Source of the DNA: a bacterium
Lineage (GTDB): Bacteria; Babelota; Babeliae; Babelales; Vermiphilaceae
Direction of reading: 5' to 3'
Length of the DNA stretch: 8,907 bases
NCBI GenBank assembly: GCA_030672115.1
Contig: DAOVGZ010000039.1
Coordinates: 1 to 8,907, forward strand
Part shown: piece after piece, positions 1 through 6,887 of the stretch
Layout: each line of letters starts with the position of its first letter
Position numbering within the stretch: the first letter of the stretch is position 1
The notes under the pieces: model-generated
Told to the model about the DNA's origin: nothing
The model's input: only the letters and a program-made list of their open reading frames with translations
The model's database searches: none
Program-made: the position numbers and the translations under genes

Positions 1-1
1 A

Positions 2-43
2 TTTCTTTTTTATGAAGATAAACAATTGAAAATGGAAATCTAA
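2..43 (+). CDS. Possible C-terminal tail of an upstream gene (partial)
   Basis: One forward frame is open from the left edge and ends at a TAA at 41-43, giving 13 residues ending in QLKMEI. Nothing about the product can be said from so short a tail. The other two forward frames stop at 13-15 and 27-29, so this is the longest candidate for a gene entering from the left, but random AT-rich sequence could give the same. The base content (poly-A/T, Lys/Glu codons) resembles the genes downstream. Confidence 0.25.
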   Translation, partial: FLFYEDKQLKMEI

Positions 44-54
44 GTAGGTATTGT
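26..54 (+). promoter_or_regulatory. Putative sigma-70-type promoter for the gene at 99
   Basis: TTGAAA at 26-31 matches the -35 consensus at 5 of 6 bases and TATTGT at 49-54 matches the -10 consensus at 4 of 6, with an ideal 17-base spacer. Transcription would start near 61, about 38 bases ahead of the start codon at 99. The rpoD product in this same window keeps the region 2.4 and 4.2 residues that read these consensus elements, which supports the search model. Such matches arise by chance in AT-rich DNA, so this remains tentative. Confidence 0.4.
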
Positions 55-98
55 AAAAAAGTTAGCAATTATTTTCATCTTTAAAAAAGGAATGAGTA

Positions 99-503
99 AT
101 GAACAAAAAAACTATTTTTAAATCCTTTACTATAATCACTTCATGTTTTTTCTTATCAACAGCAATTTGTGCCGCCAAAAGAACAATTACGGTAAAAAAC
201 AGTATCACAAAAAAAATGAAACAATATAAAAAATTTGGAACACATACCCCAAGCAGATTCACAATCAAAGCAAACAATGAACTTATTGAACAAGAAAAAG
301 AATCAAAAATCACCTTAATTAATAATAAACTCGATGTCCGATACGATTATGCATTTGGATCCAGAAGATCTGGCGCAAAAGTCGTTACTTATGATATCCC
401 AAAAAAGATGAATAGCATTACAATTACCTTTAATTGGAAAACTGAATGGAGAATTTTAATTGATGGTGCAAAACCACTTTCGGTTAAAGAAATTTCGGTA
501 TGA
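99..503 (+). CDS. Small secreted protein of unknown function
   Basis: This 134-residue protein is not one I recognise. The N-terminus is a clear Sec-type signal peptide: Lys at positions 3, 4 and 8, a hydrophobic stretch over about residues 10-24, and a likely cleavage after Ala25 or Ala26 (ICAA). The mature part is about 108 residues, basic, without cysteine, and its second half has alternating polar/hydrophobic runs (KITLINNKLDVRYDY, SITITFNWKTEWRILIDG) suggesting a small beta-rich fold. The start is supported by an AAGGA at 87-91, seven bases before ATG. A lipobox-like ITSC ends at Cys16, but more hydrophobic sequence follows it, so ordinary signal peptidase cleavage is more likely than lipidation by the neighbouring lgt product. 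It may be transcribed with lgt, since no terminator with a T-run lies between them. Existence as a gene is fairly sure; function is unknown. Confidence 0.75.
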   Translation: MNKKTIFKSFTIITSCFFLSTAICAAKRTITVKNSITKKMKQYKKFGTHTPSRFTIKANNELIEQEKESKITLINNKLDVRYDYAFGSRRSGAKVVTYDIPKKMNSITITFNWKTEWRILIDGAKPLSVKEISV

Positions 504-522
504 ATTCGTCTTCTGAGAGTAA

Positions 523-577
523 ATGCGGTAAACTTTATTTGTAGATATTTTACTTTATAAAACGGAGTTTACCGCAT
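523..577 (+). promoter_or_regulatory. Long inverted repeat enclosing the lgt ribosome binding site and start
   Basis: ATGCGGTAAACT at 523-534 is the exact reverse complement of AGTTTACCGCAT at 566-577, giving 12 uninterrupted pairs around a 31-base loop. The right arm contains the end of the lgt Shine-Dalgarno (GGAG, 564-567) and the first two bases of the ATG at 576. A variant fold adds TTTAT (534-538) pairing with ATAAA (557-561), leaving ACGGA (562-566) as a bulge. There is no T-run after the right arm, so it is not an ordinary intrinsic terminator. As RNA it would hide the lgt start and could act as a translational switch; as DNA it could be a split operator. The repeat is directly visible; the role is inference. 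Confidence 0.6.
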
Positions 578-1370
578 GAGCCGGGAGCTAATTCATATTT
601 ATGGACCATTTTCTATTCAAAGTTTCGGACTGATAATTGCAATAGGCCTTTTGCTCTTTATTTGGCTTACCAGCAAACATGTCAAAGCAAAAAAAATCAT
701 GTCCTCAGAACAATTTTCTGAAACAATTTTAGTTGGCGTTATCAGTGGAATACTTGGTGGTCGACTTCTTTTTGTTGCGGAAGCTTATTGGTCTATGGAT
801 AGCTTTTTTGACATCTTCCGTTTTTGGGAGGGAGGATTTTCTATCCTTGGAACTATTATTGCCGTACCCCTTGCACTGACACTGTATTTAAAAAGAAAAA
901 AAATACCGGTTTTGCCATTCTTTGATCTTATTGCTCTTTATGGACCACTTTTACAATCAATATCCAGAATTGGTTGTTTTGCAGCAGGTTGTTGCTACGG
1001 AGCATGTACAACATTGCCTTGGAGCGTGATTTATACCGACCCTTGCTGCATGGCACCACTACATACACCTCTTCATCCAACGCAACTGTATAGCAGTGTC
1101 ACTCTTTTTGTTATTTTTATTTTTATGCGTTTTATTGCCTCAAAAATTTTCACCATCCCAGGACAATTGATAACGCTCTACATTACTCTTGCAGCTCTAG
1201 AGCGCTTTTTTGTTGATTTTTTACGAGCAGATAGAGATTTTTTTACACCTCAGCTACTTCACATATTTTCAATTCATCAATGGCTCGCTTTAAACCTTGC
1301 AATAACTACATGTTCTATATTTATTTATATCACTATACGTTCCAGGTCAAAAAAACATGAATCTCTTTAG
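576..1370 (+). CDS. lgt: Prolipoprotein diacylglyceryl transferase (Lgt)
   Basis: Lgt moves a diacylglyceryl group from phosphatidylglycerol to the lipobox cysteine of prolipoproteins, the first step of bacterial lipoprotein maturation, in the cytoplasmic membrane. The 264 residues are mostly hydrophobic and follow the family layout: an N-terminus of the HIYGPFSIQSFGL type, GGRLLF at 61-66, WEGGFSI at 84-90, the arginine-centred signature SRIGCFAAGCCYG at 130-142, HPTQLY at 167-172, and ERFFVDFLRADR at 209-220. Arg131 corresponds to the essential signature arginine (Arg143 in E. coli) and Arg217 probably to Arg239. The signature differs from the enterobacterial GRIGNFINGELWG form: Asn and Glu positions are Cys134 and Cys139, and six cysteines fall within 134-158. 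A GGAG at 564-567, eight bases ahead, supports the start, which also fits the family's N-terminus. The 3' end overlaps dnaG by 14 bases, so the two are probably translationally coupled. Family assignment is secure. Confidence 0.95.
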   Translation: MSRELIHIYGPFSIQSFGLIIAIGLLLFIWLTSKHVKAKKIMSSEQFSETILVGVISGILGGRLLFVAEAYWSMDSFFDIFRFWEGGFSILGTIIAVPLALTLYLKRKKIPVLPFFDLIALYGPLLQSISRIGCFAAGCCYGACTTLPWSVIYTDPCCMAPLHTPLHPTQLYSSVTLFVIFIFMRFIASKIFTIPGQLITLYITLAALERFFVDFLRADRDFFTPQLLHIFSIHQWLALNLAITTCSIFIYITIRSRSKKHESL

Positions 1371-3141
1371 CTTTATAAAAAACCAACTTTCTATTCTTGA
1401 CGTTATTGGCGAATATACCAAGCTAAAAAAAGCAGGTACGTACTGGAGAGCCGTTTGCCCTTTTCATCATGAAAAAACAGCATCTTTTACTGTCAGCCCT
1501 CACAAAGAAATATTTTATTGTTTTGGTTGTCACGCAGGCGGAGACCTCATTGCATTTATTGCTCGAGCAGAAAATTGCACACAACTTGAAGCAGCACATC
1601 ACCTTGTTGAACGATACAACCTTGAACTACCTGAAACAACAACATTCCCTAGCAAAAAAAATACTGATGAAAAAAATAGATATTTTATATTGTGTGAAGC
1701 TGTTGCACAGTGGTGCAATAGTGAACTTAAAAAATCAACAACTGTTTTAAAATATATGGACAATCGCTCCATTAATGAAAAAAGTATTACAACATTTAAT
1801 ATTGGATATTTTCCTGGCGGAACACAATCAATAAAATCACTTGTTGCCCATATGCGTACGAAATCTATTTTAGTTGATGACCTACTCCAAGCAAAAATTC
1901 TTTCTCAAGGAAGAACAGTTCTTTATTCCCCCTTTGAAGATAGAATTATGTTTCCAATACAAGACCACTTAGGAAGGTATTGTGGATTTGGTGGTAGAAT
2001 TTTTAAACCTAATGATGTCCGTGCAAAATATTACAATTCTCACGAAAATGATTACTTCAATAAAGGATCAATCCTTTTTGGCTTTCATCATGCAAAAAAA
2101 TCAATTCAAAAAACAGAGTCAATTTTTCTTGTTGAAGGATATACAGATTGCATCGCAATGGCTCAGCATGGTTTTTTAAATACTGTAGCCACACTCGGAA
2201 CAGCATGCACTTCACAGCATTTAAAAACGCTTTCTCGCTATGTGCATCACCTTATTGTTTTATATGATAGTGATAATGCTGGAAAAAAAGCAATTATGCG
2301 ATTAACAGAGCTTTGCTGGCAGGTTAACATTGAACTAAAAGTTATTCCTTTGCCCGATGGTCAAGATCCTGCATCATTCTTACAAAACAATGGCGATATA
2401 CAAAAAGCTGCAGACCAAGCTCAAGACATTTTTACTTTTTTTATCAATCGACTGGCAGATAATTTCTCAGAAAATCCTCTCAATAAAAAACTTCAACTCA
2501 TACAAAGGCTTCTTGATATTGTCCAAAAAATTGAAGAACCCCTCAAACAAGATATTATTTTACAAAAAGCATCAAAATCTTTGAATATACCTATTAAATC
2601 GCTCCAAAAAGAACTTCAAAAGAAAAATTTGAAACCTAAAAAAATGTTTTTAAAAGATGAGCCTCCAACGGCTGAAACACTTACATTGGACAATGATAAT
2701 AGTTCAAGAATTACACTAGAAAAAAGGATTCTCTTTGCTATACTTAATGATATATCATTGTTTAATAAGGACAATGAGGATTATTTGATTACGTGTCTTC
2801 CTGTACCGCTCAGTTCAATATTAGAAAAATTAAAAACTATAAAGGAACAATCGCGGTCAGTATCTCCTGGTTTTCCCCAATTATTTCAGCATCTTGATGA
2901 AAAAGAACGGCTTTTTGTTAATGGGCCTATCTTACAGTTTGAAGAAAAAATAGAACCTCAGCTGTTTGATCATCTGCTCACACGCTTTCAAAGTAAGACA
3001 TGGAAGATTATAGTTAGAGACATAAAAGCAAAGTTAACTAAAGCAGAACAAGAAAATAATACACAAGAAGTTGAAAACATTTTACATAATTTTTCTAAAC
3101 TTAAAAAAAGATTGTTAAATAAAAATTTGGAACAAAAATAA
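1357..3141 (+). CDS. dnaG: DNA primase (DnaG)
   Basis: DnaG synthesises the short RNA primers used by the replicative polymerase and works at the fork with the DnaB helicase. At 594 residues it has the usual family length. The N-terminal CHC2 zinc-binding domain shows Cys34, His37, Cys55 and Cys58 as ligands (CPFH...CFGC). The catalytic core contains the YCGFGGRIF motif at about 208-216 and a TOPRIM fold with EGYTD at 260-264 and DSD at 304-306, the acidic residues that bind catalytic metal ions. From about residue 450 the helicase-interacting C-terminal domain is charged and much more diverged. The start lies inside the end of lgt, with only a modest AGG at 1344-1346 ahead of it, pointing to translational coupling; the protein aligns to the family from its first residues. 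Ten bases separate its stop from rpoD. All catalytic motifs are intact, so it should be active. Confidence 0.97.
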   Translation: MNLFSFIKNQLSILDVIGEYTKLKKAGTYWRAVCPFHHEKTASFTVSPHKEIFYCFGCHAGGDLIAFIARAENCTQLEAAHHLVERYNLELPETTTFPSKKNTDEKNRYFILCEAVAQWCNSELKKSTTVLKYMDNRSINEKSITTFNIGYFPGGTQSIKSLVAHMRTKSILVDDLLQAKILSQGRTVLYSPFEDRIMFPIQDHLGRYCGFGGRIFKPNDVRAKYYNSHENDYFNKGSILFGFHHAKKSIQKTESIFLVEGYTDCIAMAQHGFLNTVATLGTACTSQHLKTLSRYVHHLIVLYDSDNAGKKAIMRLTELCWQVNIELKVIPLPDGQDPASFLQNNGDIQKAADQAQDIFTFFINRLADNFSENPLNKKLQLIQRLLDIVQKIEEPLKQDIILQKASKSLNIPIKSLQKELQKKNLKPKKMFLKDEPPTAETLTLDNDNSSRITLEKRILFAILNDISLFNKDNEDYLITCLPVPLSSILEKLKTIKEQSRSVSPGFPQLFQHLDEKERLFVNGPILQFEEKIEPQLFDHLLTRFQSKTWKIIVRDIKAKLTKAEQENNTQEVENILHNFSKLKKRLLNKNLEQK

Positions 3142-3151
3142 CGGATAAAGT

Positions 3152-5023
3152 ATGAAAAAAACAAAAACATCCCCTACAAAAGCCGCTTCTGTCAAGAAGA
3201 AAAAACCGGCAACAAAAAAAACTACAAAAATAAAAAAGAAAAAAACCGACTCTTTAGATTTTAAAAAAGAATTTATAGAGAACGTCCTTGAAAAAGGAAA
3301 AGTTGTTGCATACGAAGAGGTTATTACATTTGCAGCAGACCATGACCTTGCTGATAAAGAAATAAACGAAGTTCTTGTCGCTTTAGAAAAAAAAGGGGTT
3401 GAACTCGTCACACTAGAAGAACTAGAACAAAAAGAGCAAAGCGCTAATGACAAAGAAAATGGAACAACCAAAAAAGTCGTCAAAGAAAAAATGAAGGGCG
3501 TATTAAGAAAAAATGATGATACTCCTGTCGTCAAAGAAACTTCTGCTCAACTTGCCGATGGTGTTAAATCTTACTTGCGAGACATTGGCAGAATTCCTCT
3601 CTTAAATAGAGAAACCGAATCTGTTATTGCCAATGAAATCGCGCGATGCAAAGCAGCATCGATTGATACCATTGCACGATTCCCTTTTATTCATAAAGAA
3701 TTTGTGCTTATTGGCGAACGTGTCGAAAAAGAAGCGCTTGCTTTAAAAGATATCATTCAATTTTCTGAATTTGACGAAGAAAACCTTCCTAAAATAGAAA
3801 TCGAGCAAAAACAGTTTCTCAAAACTATTTCGCAAATCCAAAAGTTAATCAAAAACGAAGAAACTATTTATAAAAACTACAAAGATAAACTTTCTTCAAG
3901 CAAATCTAAAAAAGAAATGCTTGCAAAAATTAAAGAAAATAAAGAAAAAATTGCCGATACCATTAAATTAATAAGAATTGCTAATAAACTTGTTAGAAAA
4001 CTTGGCAAAAGAATTGAAAAGCATCTTTACAAGCTTAAAGAAAAAGATGAACTCTCACAAAATTGTGAAAAATATTTACAACAATACAAAAAAGAAAAAC
4101 AAACAAAAGAAGTAAAACTTGCCATTCAAGAACTAGAAAAAACAATGCGCGTAACAACCAAAACAAAAAAACGCCTCGAAGGCGAAATTGGCTTACCGCA
4201 AGATATAGCAGCTCAATACTACAAAACGCTTGTTGACACTCAAGAAGACGATAAAAGAGCAAAAGATAACCTTGCAAAAGCAAATCTTCGACTTGTAGTC
4301 AATATTGCAAAAAAATATGTCAACCGCGGCCTTCACTTTCTTGATCTCATTCAAGAAGGTAATATAGGACTCATGAAAGCAGTTGAAAAATTTGAATTTG
4401 AACGTGGATATAAATTTTCAACCTATGCAACATGGTGGATTCGCCAAGCAATTACTCGCGCTATTGCAGATCAATCAAGAACCATTCGAGTTCCAGTCCA
4501 TATGGTCGAAACACTTAACAAAATAAACAAAATCAAACGAACCTTTGTTCAAGAAAATGGCCGGGAACCAACACACGCAGAGCTTGCAAAAACATTAAAT
4601 CTTGATGAGAAAAAAATAAAAAATATTATAAAAATCTCAAAAGAACCAATATCACTCGAAACACCTGTTGGAGATAGTGACGACGCATTCATTAAAGATT
4701 TCATTGAAAACGATAAAGATTGCTCGCCATCAGAAACTGTCGCAAGTAATGATTTAAAAGAACGCGTTCGTGAAGTTTTAAAATCACTCACACCTCGAGA
4801 AGAAAAAGTCTTAAAAATGCGATTTGGTATCGATGTTGCCTCTGAGCATACCTTAGAAGAAGTTGGTCGAGATTTTTCTGTCACCAGAGAACGTATTCGA
4901 CAAATTGAAGTTAAAGCAATTAAAAAATTAAGACATCCATCCCGCAGCAAGAGACTAAAATCATTCTTTGAAAAAGAAATTGATGATCCGAAATTTGAAA
5001 ATGAAGAAGAAGAAAACGAATAA
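3152..5023 (+). CDS. rpoD: Primary (housekeeping) RNA polymerase sigma factor RpoD
   Basis: This group 1 sigma factor directs RNA polymerase core to housekeeping promoters. It has 623 residues. The first 31 residues hold 15 lysines and look disordered; residues about 34-85 resemble region 1.1, the autoinhibitory domain. Region 1.2 begins near 136 (DGVKSYLRDIGRIPLL). A long, lysine-rich, helical non-conserved region spans about 169-371. Regions 2.1 to 2.4 start near 372 (NLAKANLRLVVNIAKKYVNRG), with FSTYATWWIRQAITRAIADQ and RTIRVPVHMVETLNK for -10 melting and recognition. Region 4.2 starts at Thr567 (TLEEVGRDFSVTRERIRQIE), where Arg579, Glu580 and Gln584 match the -35 contacts of E. coli sigma-70. 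The promoter code should therefore be close to TTGACA/TATAAT. GGA at 3143-3145 precedes the ATG by six bases. It follows dnaG in the macromolecular-synthesis arrangement and probably shares its transcript. Confidence 0.97.
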   Translation: MKKTKTSPTKAASVKKKKPATKKTTKIKKKKTDSLDFKKEFIENVLEKGKVVAYEEVITFAADHDLADKEINEVLVALEKKGVELVTLEELEQKEQSANDKENGTTKKVVKEKMKGVLRKNDDTPVVKETSAQLADGVKSYLRDIGRIPLLNRETESVIANEIARCKAASIDTIARFPFIHKEFVLIGERVEKEALALKDIIQFSEFDEENLPKIEIEQKQFLKTISQIQKLIKNEETIYKNYKDKLSSSKSKKEMLAKIKENKEKIADTIKLIRIANKLVRKLGKRIEKHLYKLKEKDELSQNCEKYLQQYKKEKQTKEVKLAIQELEKTMRVTTKTKKRLEGEIGLPQDIAAQYYKTLVDTQEDDKRAKDNLAKANLRLVVNIAKKYVNRGLHFLDLIQEGNIGLMKAVEKFEFERGYKFSTYATWWIRQAITRAIADQSRTIRVPVHMVETLNKINKIKRTFVQENGREPTHAELAKTLNLDEKKIKNIIKISKEPISLETPVGDSDDAFIKDFIENDKDCSPSETVASNDLKERVREVLKSLTPREEKVLKMRFGIDVASEHTLEEVGRDFSVTRERIRQIEVKAIKKLRHPSRSKRLKSFFEKEIDDPKFENEEEENE

Positions 5024-5047
5024 AACAAGAGTAGAAAGGCAATAATT

Positions 5048-6358
5048 ATGGAACCTCAGCTGACTTCTGTATTGTATTTTGCAACAGCTGCATTTTTTAT
5101 TTCTTTGCTTTTATTCGGTATTTTTTCATTCATAGAAACAAGCATCACCGCGTTGCGTCTTTTTAAACTAAGAGAATTTTCTCAAGAAACAAAAAAATAC
5201 GCAACGCTTTTTGAGTCTCTTGAAAAAAGCCCACAATCAGTCCTGACAACAATCTTGATTGCAACATCACTAGTAAACGTCTTTGTTGCAGCCTTGAGCT
5301 CAACTATAATGGAAAAGCTTTTTGCCAGCATTGGTTTTGGCAGACTTGGTTTTACCCTTGGTGTTGGTTTTGCAGCTATTGCTATTTTAATTTTTGGAGA
5401 AATTATTCCAAAAAATTTAGCCAAAACGCGTGGTGATAAAATTTTCAAATCAACATTGTGGCTTACAAACTTAACCTATCTTGTTTTACGGCCAGTTGTT
5501 CCTATGCTTATTCGTTTTTCAGATTTTCTTGTACAAAAAATTGGCGGCAAAAAAACTGTAAATGGTAGTCAATGGGTTTCTTCTGAAAAAGAAATTGAAT
5601 TTTTAATTGAACATATTGATGAAAAAGGACTTATAGAGTCAGAAAAAAGTGAAATGTTGCGAGGCATTTTCGATCTTGGAAAAACACCAGTAAAAAAAAT
5701 TATGATTCCATCAATTGATATCGCATCTATTGATATTGCAACTCCAACAGAAGAAACTCTTCATCTTTTTTCTAAATATCAATTCACTCGATTGCCAGCT
5801 TACGAAGAAAAAACTGATAACATCATTGGAATGATCCACTTTAAAGATGTGTTTATGAATTGGTCTCAAAAAAAATCATCTACACTCAAAGAATTGATGC
5901 GACCAACTTCATTTATTCCTGAAAGTATAAAAATCAATCAACTCCTTAAAGAGTTACGAGAAAAACATCAACACATGGCAATGGTTATAAATGAATATGG
6001 AAGCATTACAGGACTTATAACGCTTGAAGATATTATTGAAGAAATCGTTGGTGAAATTAGTGATGAATATGAATCAACACAAGAAAAAATCATCTCACTA
6101 AAACAAGGCGGTTGGCTTATTGATGCAACGGTCCCATTAAGCGAAGTAAGCGAAATAATGAATATTAAAATTAATGCAAAAGACGCATTAACTTTAGGTG
6201 GTTTTTTGACTGAAAAATTACAACATATCCCTAAAAAAGGTGACCGACTTTTGTATGAAGGTTTTTATTTCCAAATACAAAAGGCAACAGAAAAACGTGT
6301 TTTACAAGTTTTGATTTTTGAAGAAAAAAACCCAAAAACTACAGACGCAAAACTTTAG
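5048..6358 (+). CDS. CNNM/CorC (HlyC-type) membrane protein with CBS pair
   Basis: This 436-residue protein belongs to the CNNM/CorC family, often annotated as hemolysin-like, whose studied members move or control Mg2+ and related divalent cations across the membrane. Domains in order: a CNNM (DUF21) transmembrane domain over about residues 1-165, with hydrophobic segments near 8-32, 64-88, 100-117 and 133-160 and the conserved GEIIPKN at 117-123; an acidic linker helix (EKEIEFLIEHIDEKG); a pair of CBS domains over about 219-345, starting at MIPSIDI and including the GLITLEDIIEEIVGEI segment; and a C-terminal CorC/HlyC domain from about 355 to 430 (GGWLIDATVPLSEV, GDRLLYEGFYFQI). CBS pairs in this family bind adenine nucleotides. 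The start has AAAGG at 5035-5039, eight bases upstream. It lies 24 bases after rpoD and ends the block before a strong terminator. The exact ion and direction of transport cannot be read from the sequence. Confidence 0.92.
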   Translation: MEPQLTSVLYFATAAFFISLLLFGIFSFIETSITALRLFKLREFSQETKKYATLFESLEKSPQSVLTTILIATSLVNVFVAALSSTIMEKLFASIGFGRLGFTLGVGFAAIAILIFGEIIPKNLAKTRGDKIFKSTLWLTNLTYLVLRPVVPMLIRFSDFLVQKIGGKKTVNGSQWVSSEKEIEFLIEHIDEKGLIESEKSEMLRGIFDLGKTPVKKIMIPSIDIASIDIATPTEETLHLFSKYQFTRLPAYEEKTDNIIGMIHFKDVFMNWSQKKSSTLKELMRPTSFIPESIKINQLLKELREKHQHMAMVINEYGSITGLITLEDIIEEIVGEISDEYESTQEKIISLKQGGWLIDATVPLSEVSEIMNIKINAKDALTLGGFLTEKLQHIPKKGDRLLYEGFYFQIQKATEKRVLQVLIFEEKNPKTTDAKL

Positions 6359-6385
6359 AACAACTCTTTATAAGTAAATTATATT

Positions 6386-6421
6386 AGGCGCAATGTTATA
6401 AAAGCATTGCGCCTTTTTTTT
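6386..6421 (+). terminator. Strong intrinsic terminator after the CNNM/CorC gene
   Basis: GGCGCAATG at 6387-6395 pairs perfectly with CATTGCGCC at 6405-6413, flanked by a further A-T pair and followed by eight T residues at 6414-6421. The loop is about nine bases and the stem is much richer in G+C than its surroundings. It begins 28 bases after the stop at 6358 and should end the transcript that carries lgt, dnaG, rpoD and the CNNM/CorC gene. The genes downstream therefore need a promoter of their own or read-through. Confidence 0.93.
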
Positions 6422-6468
6422 GAACTTAACTACATTAAATCAAGATCAATAACATTTTTTTTTAAAAA

Positions 6469-6473
6469 AAGGA
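6469..6473 (+). promoter_or_regulatory. Shine-Dalgarno that fixes the start at 6479
   Basis: AAGGA lies five bases ahead of the ATG at 6479. The same frame is open further upstream to a TTG at 6407, but that codon sits inside the right arm of the terminator and has no binding site, and the extra 24 residues would bury the signal peptide. The ATG is the real start. Confidence 0.85.
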
Positions 6474-6478
6474 AAAGA

Positions 6479-6856
6479 ATGAAGAGTTTTTTACTGCCCT
6501 TTTTATTATTTGTAACAATAACACCACACTCTTTTGGTTTAGAGCCAAATCCATCATCCCGACCAGAACATATTCCCGAAGCTCATCAATGTCATTGTCC
6601 CCCAGATATAGATGAAGAAGGAGCAGCCGTTCTTACTCAATTTGCAGGGATGGTTTGTAGCTTTGTAAACATTTTACAATCACCACACAACTCTGCAAAC
6701 GTTGGAAGCAATCTTGGAAAAATCGTTCACGGACTCGGAAATATTATCTCTATTGCTATCAAACGTGGCCAACCTATTGCTGAATATATACAAACAGATG
6801 AATTTAAAGAAAAAATGGAACATCTTATTGTAAGTAAAATCTGCGAGATTGATTAA
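6479..6856 (+). CDS. Small secreted Cys/His-containing protein of unknown function
   Basis: I do not recognise this 125-residue protein. Residues 1-20 form a Sec-type signal peptide: a single Lys2, a hydrophobic core over about 4-13, and a likely cleavage after Gly20 (SFG). The mature protein opens with a Pro/Ser/Glu-rich stretch, then HQCHCPP at 36-42, in which His36, Cys38, His39 and Cys40 cluster together with the acidic DIDEEG. The rest is probably helical: two amphipathic segments around 47-67 and 75-95 with several glycines, then a charged tail ending in KICEID. Other cysteines are Cys60 and Cys122, giving four in the mature chain, which could make two disulfides or help bind a metal. 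It is the first gene after the terminator and lies 31 bases before the next secreted-protein gene, so the two may form an operon. The signal peptide and start are well supported; the function is unknown. Confidence 0.75.
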   Translation: MKSFLLPFLLFVTITPHSFGLEPNPSSRPEHIPEAHQCHCPPDIDEEGAAVLTQFAGMVCSFVNILQSPHNSANVGSNLGKIVHGLGNIISIAIKRGQPIAEYIQTDEFKEKMEHLIVSKICEID

Positions 6857-6887
6857 AGGTCACAATAAAACAGTTTTGGAGCTTTGA

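Noticed and set aside
62..313. Reverse-strand open frame of 83 codons with hydrophobic runs
   Set aside because: It is the complement of the small secreted gene at 99. Its hydrophobic and Phe-rich content is what A-rich coding sequence gives when read backwards.
539..561. TATAAA at 556-561 as a -10 box for lgt
   Set aside because: No acceptable -35 element is found at 16-18 bases; the TTG-containing match at 539 leaves only an 11-base spacer, and the start point would fall within the Shine-Dalgarno region.
2062..2079. AAAGGA-TCAA-TCCTTT hairpin followed by T residues, resembling a small terminator
   Set aside because: It lies inside dnaG over the conserved NKGSILFGFHH segment, is weak in G+C, and is explained by coding constraint.
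3115..3534. Reverse-strand open frame of 139 codons, Ser/Phe-rich
   Set aside because: It lies opposite the lysine-rich start of rpoD; poly-A codons read as Phe on the other strand. No binding site or family features.
4549..5028. Reverse-strand open frame of 159 codons
   Set aside because: It is entirely antisense to the conserved regions 3 and 4 of rpoD, which are clearly the coding strand.
6407..6478. Upstream TTG start extending the small secreted protein by 24 residues
   Set aside because: The TTG lies inside the terminator stem and has no Shine-Dalgarno. The extension would put a signal peptide in the middle of the protein, while the ATG at 6479 has AAGGA five bases upstream.
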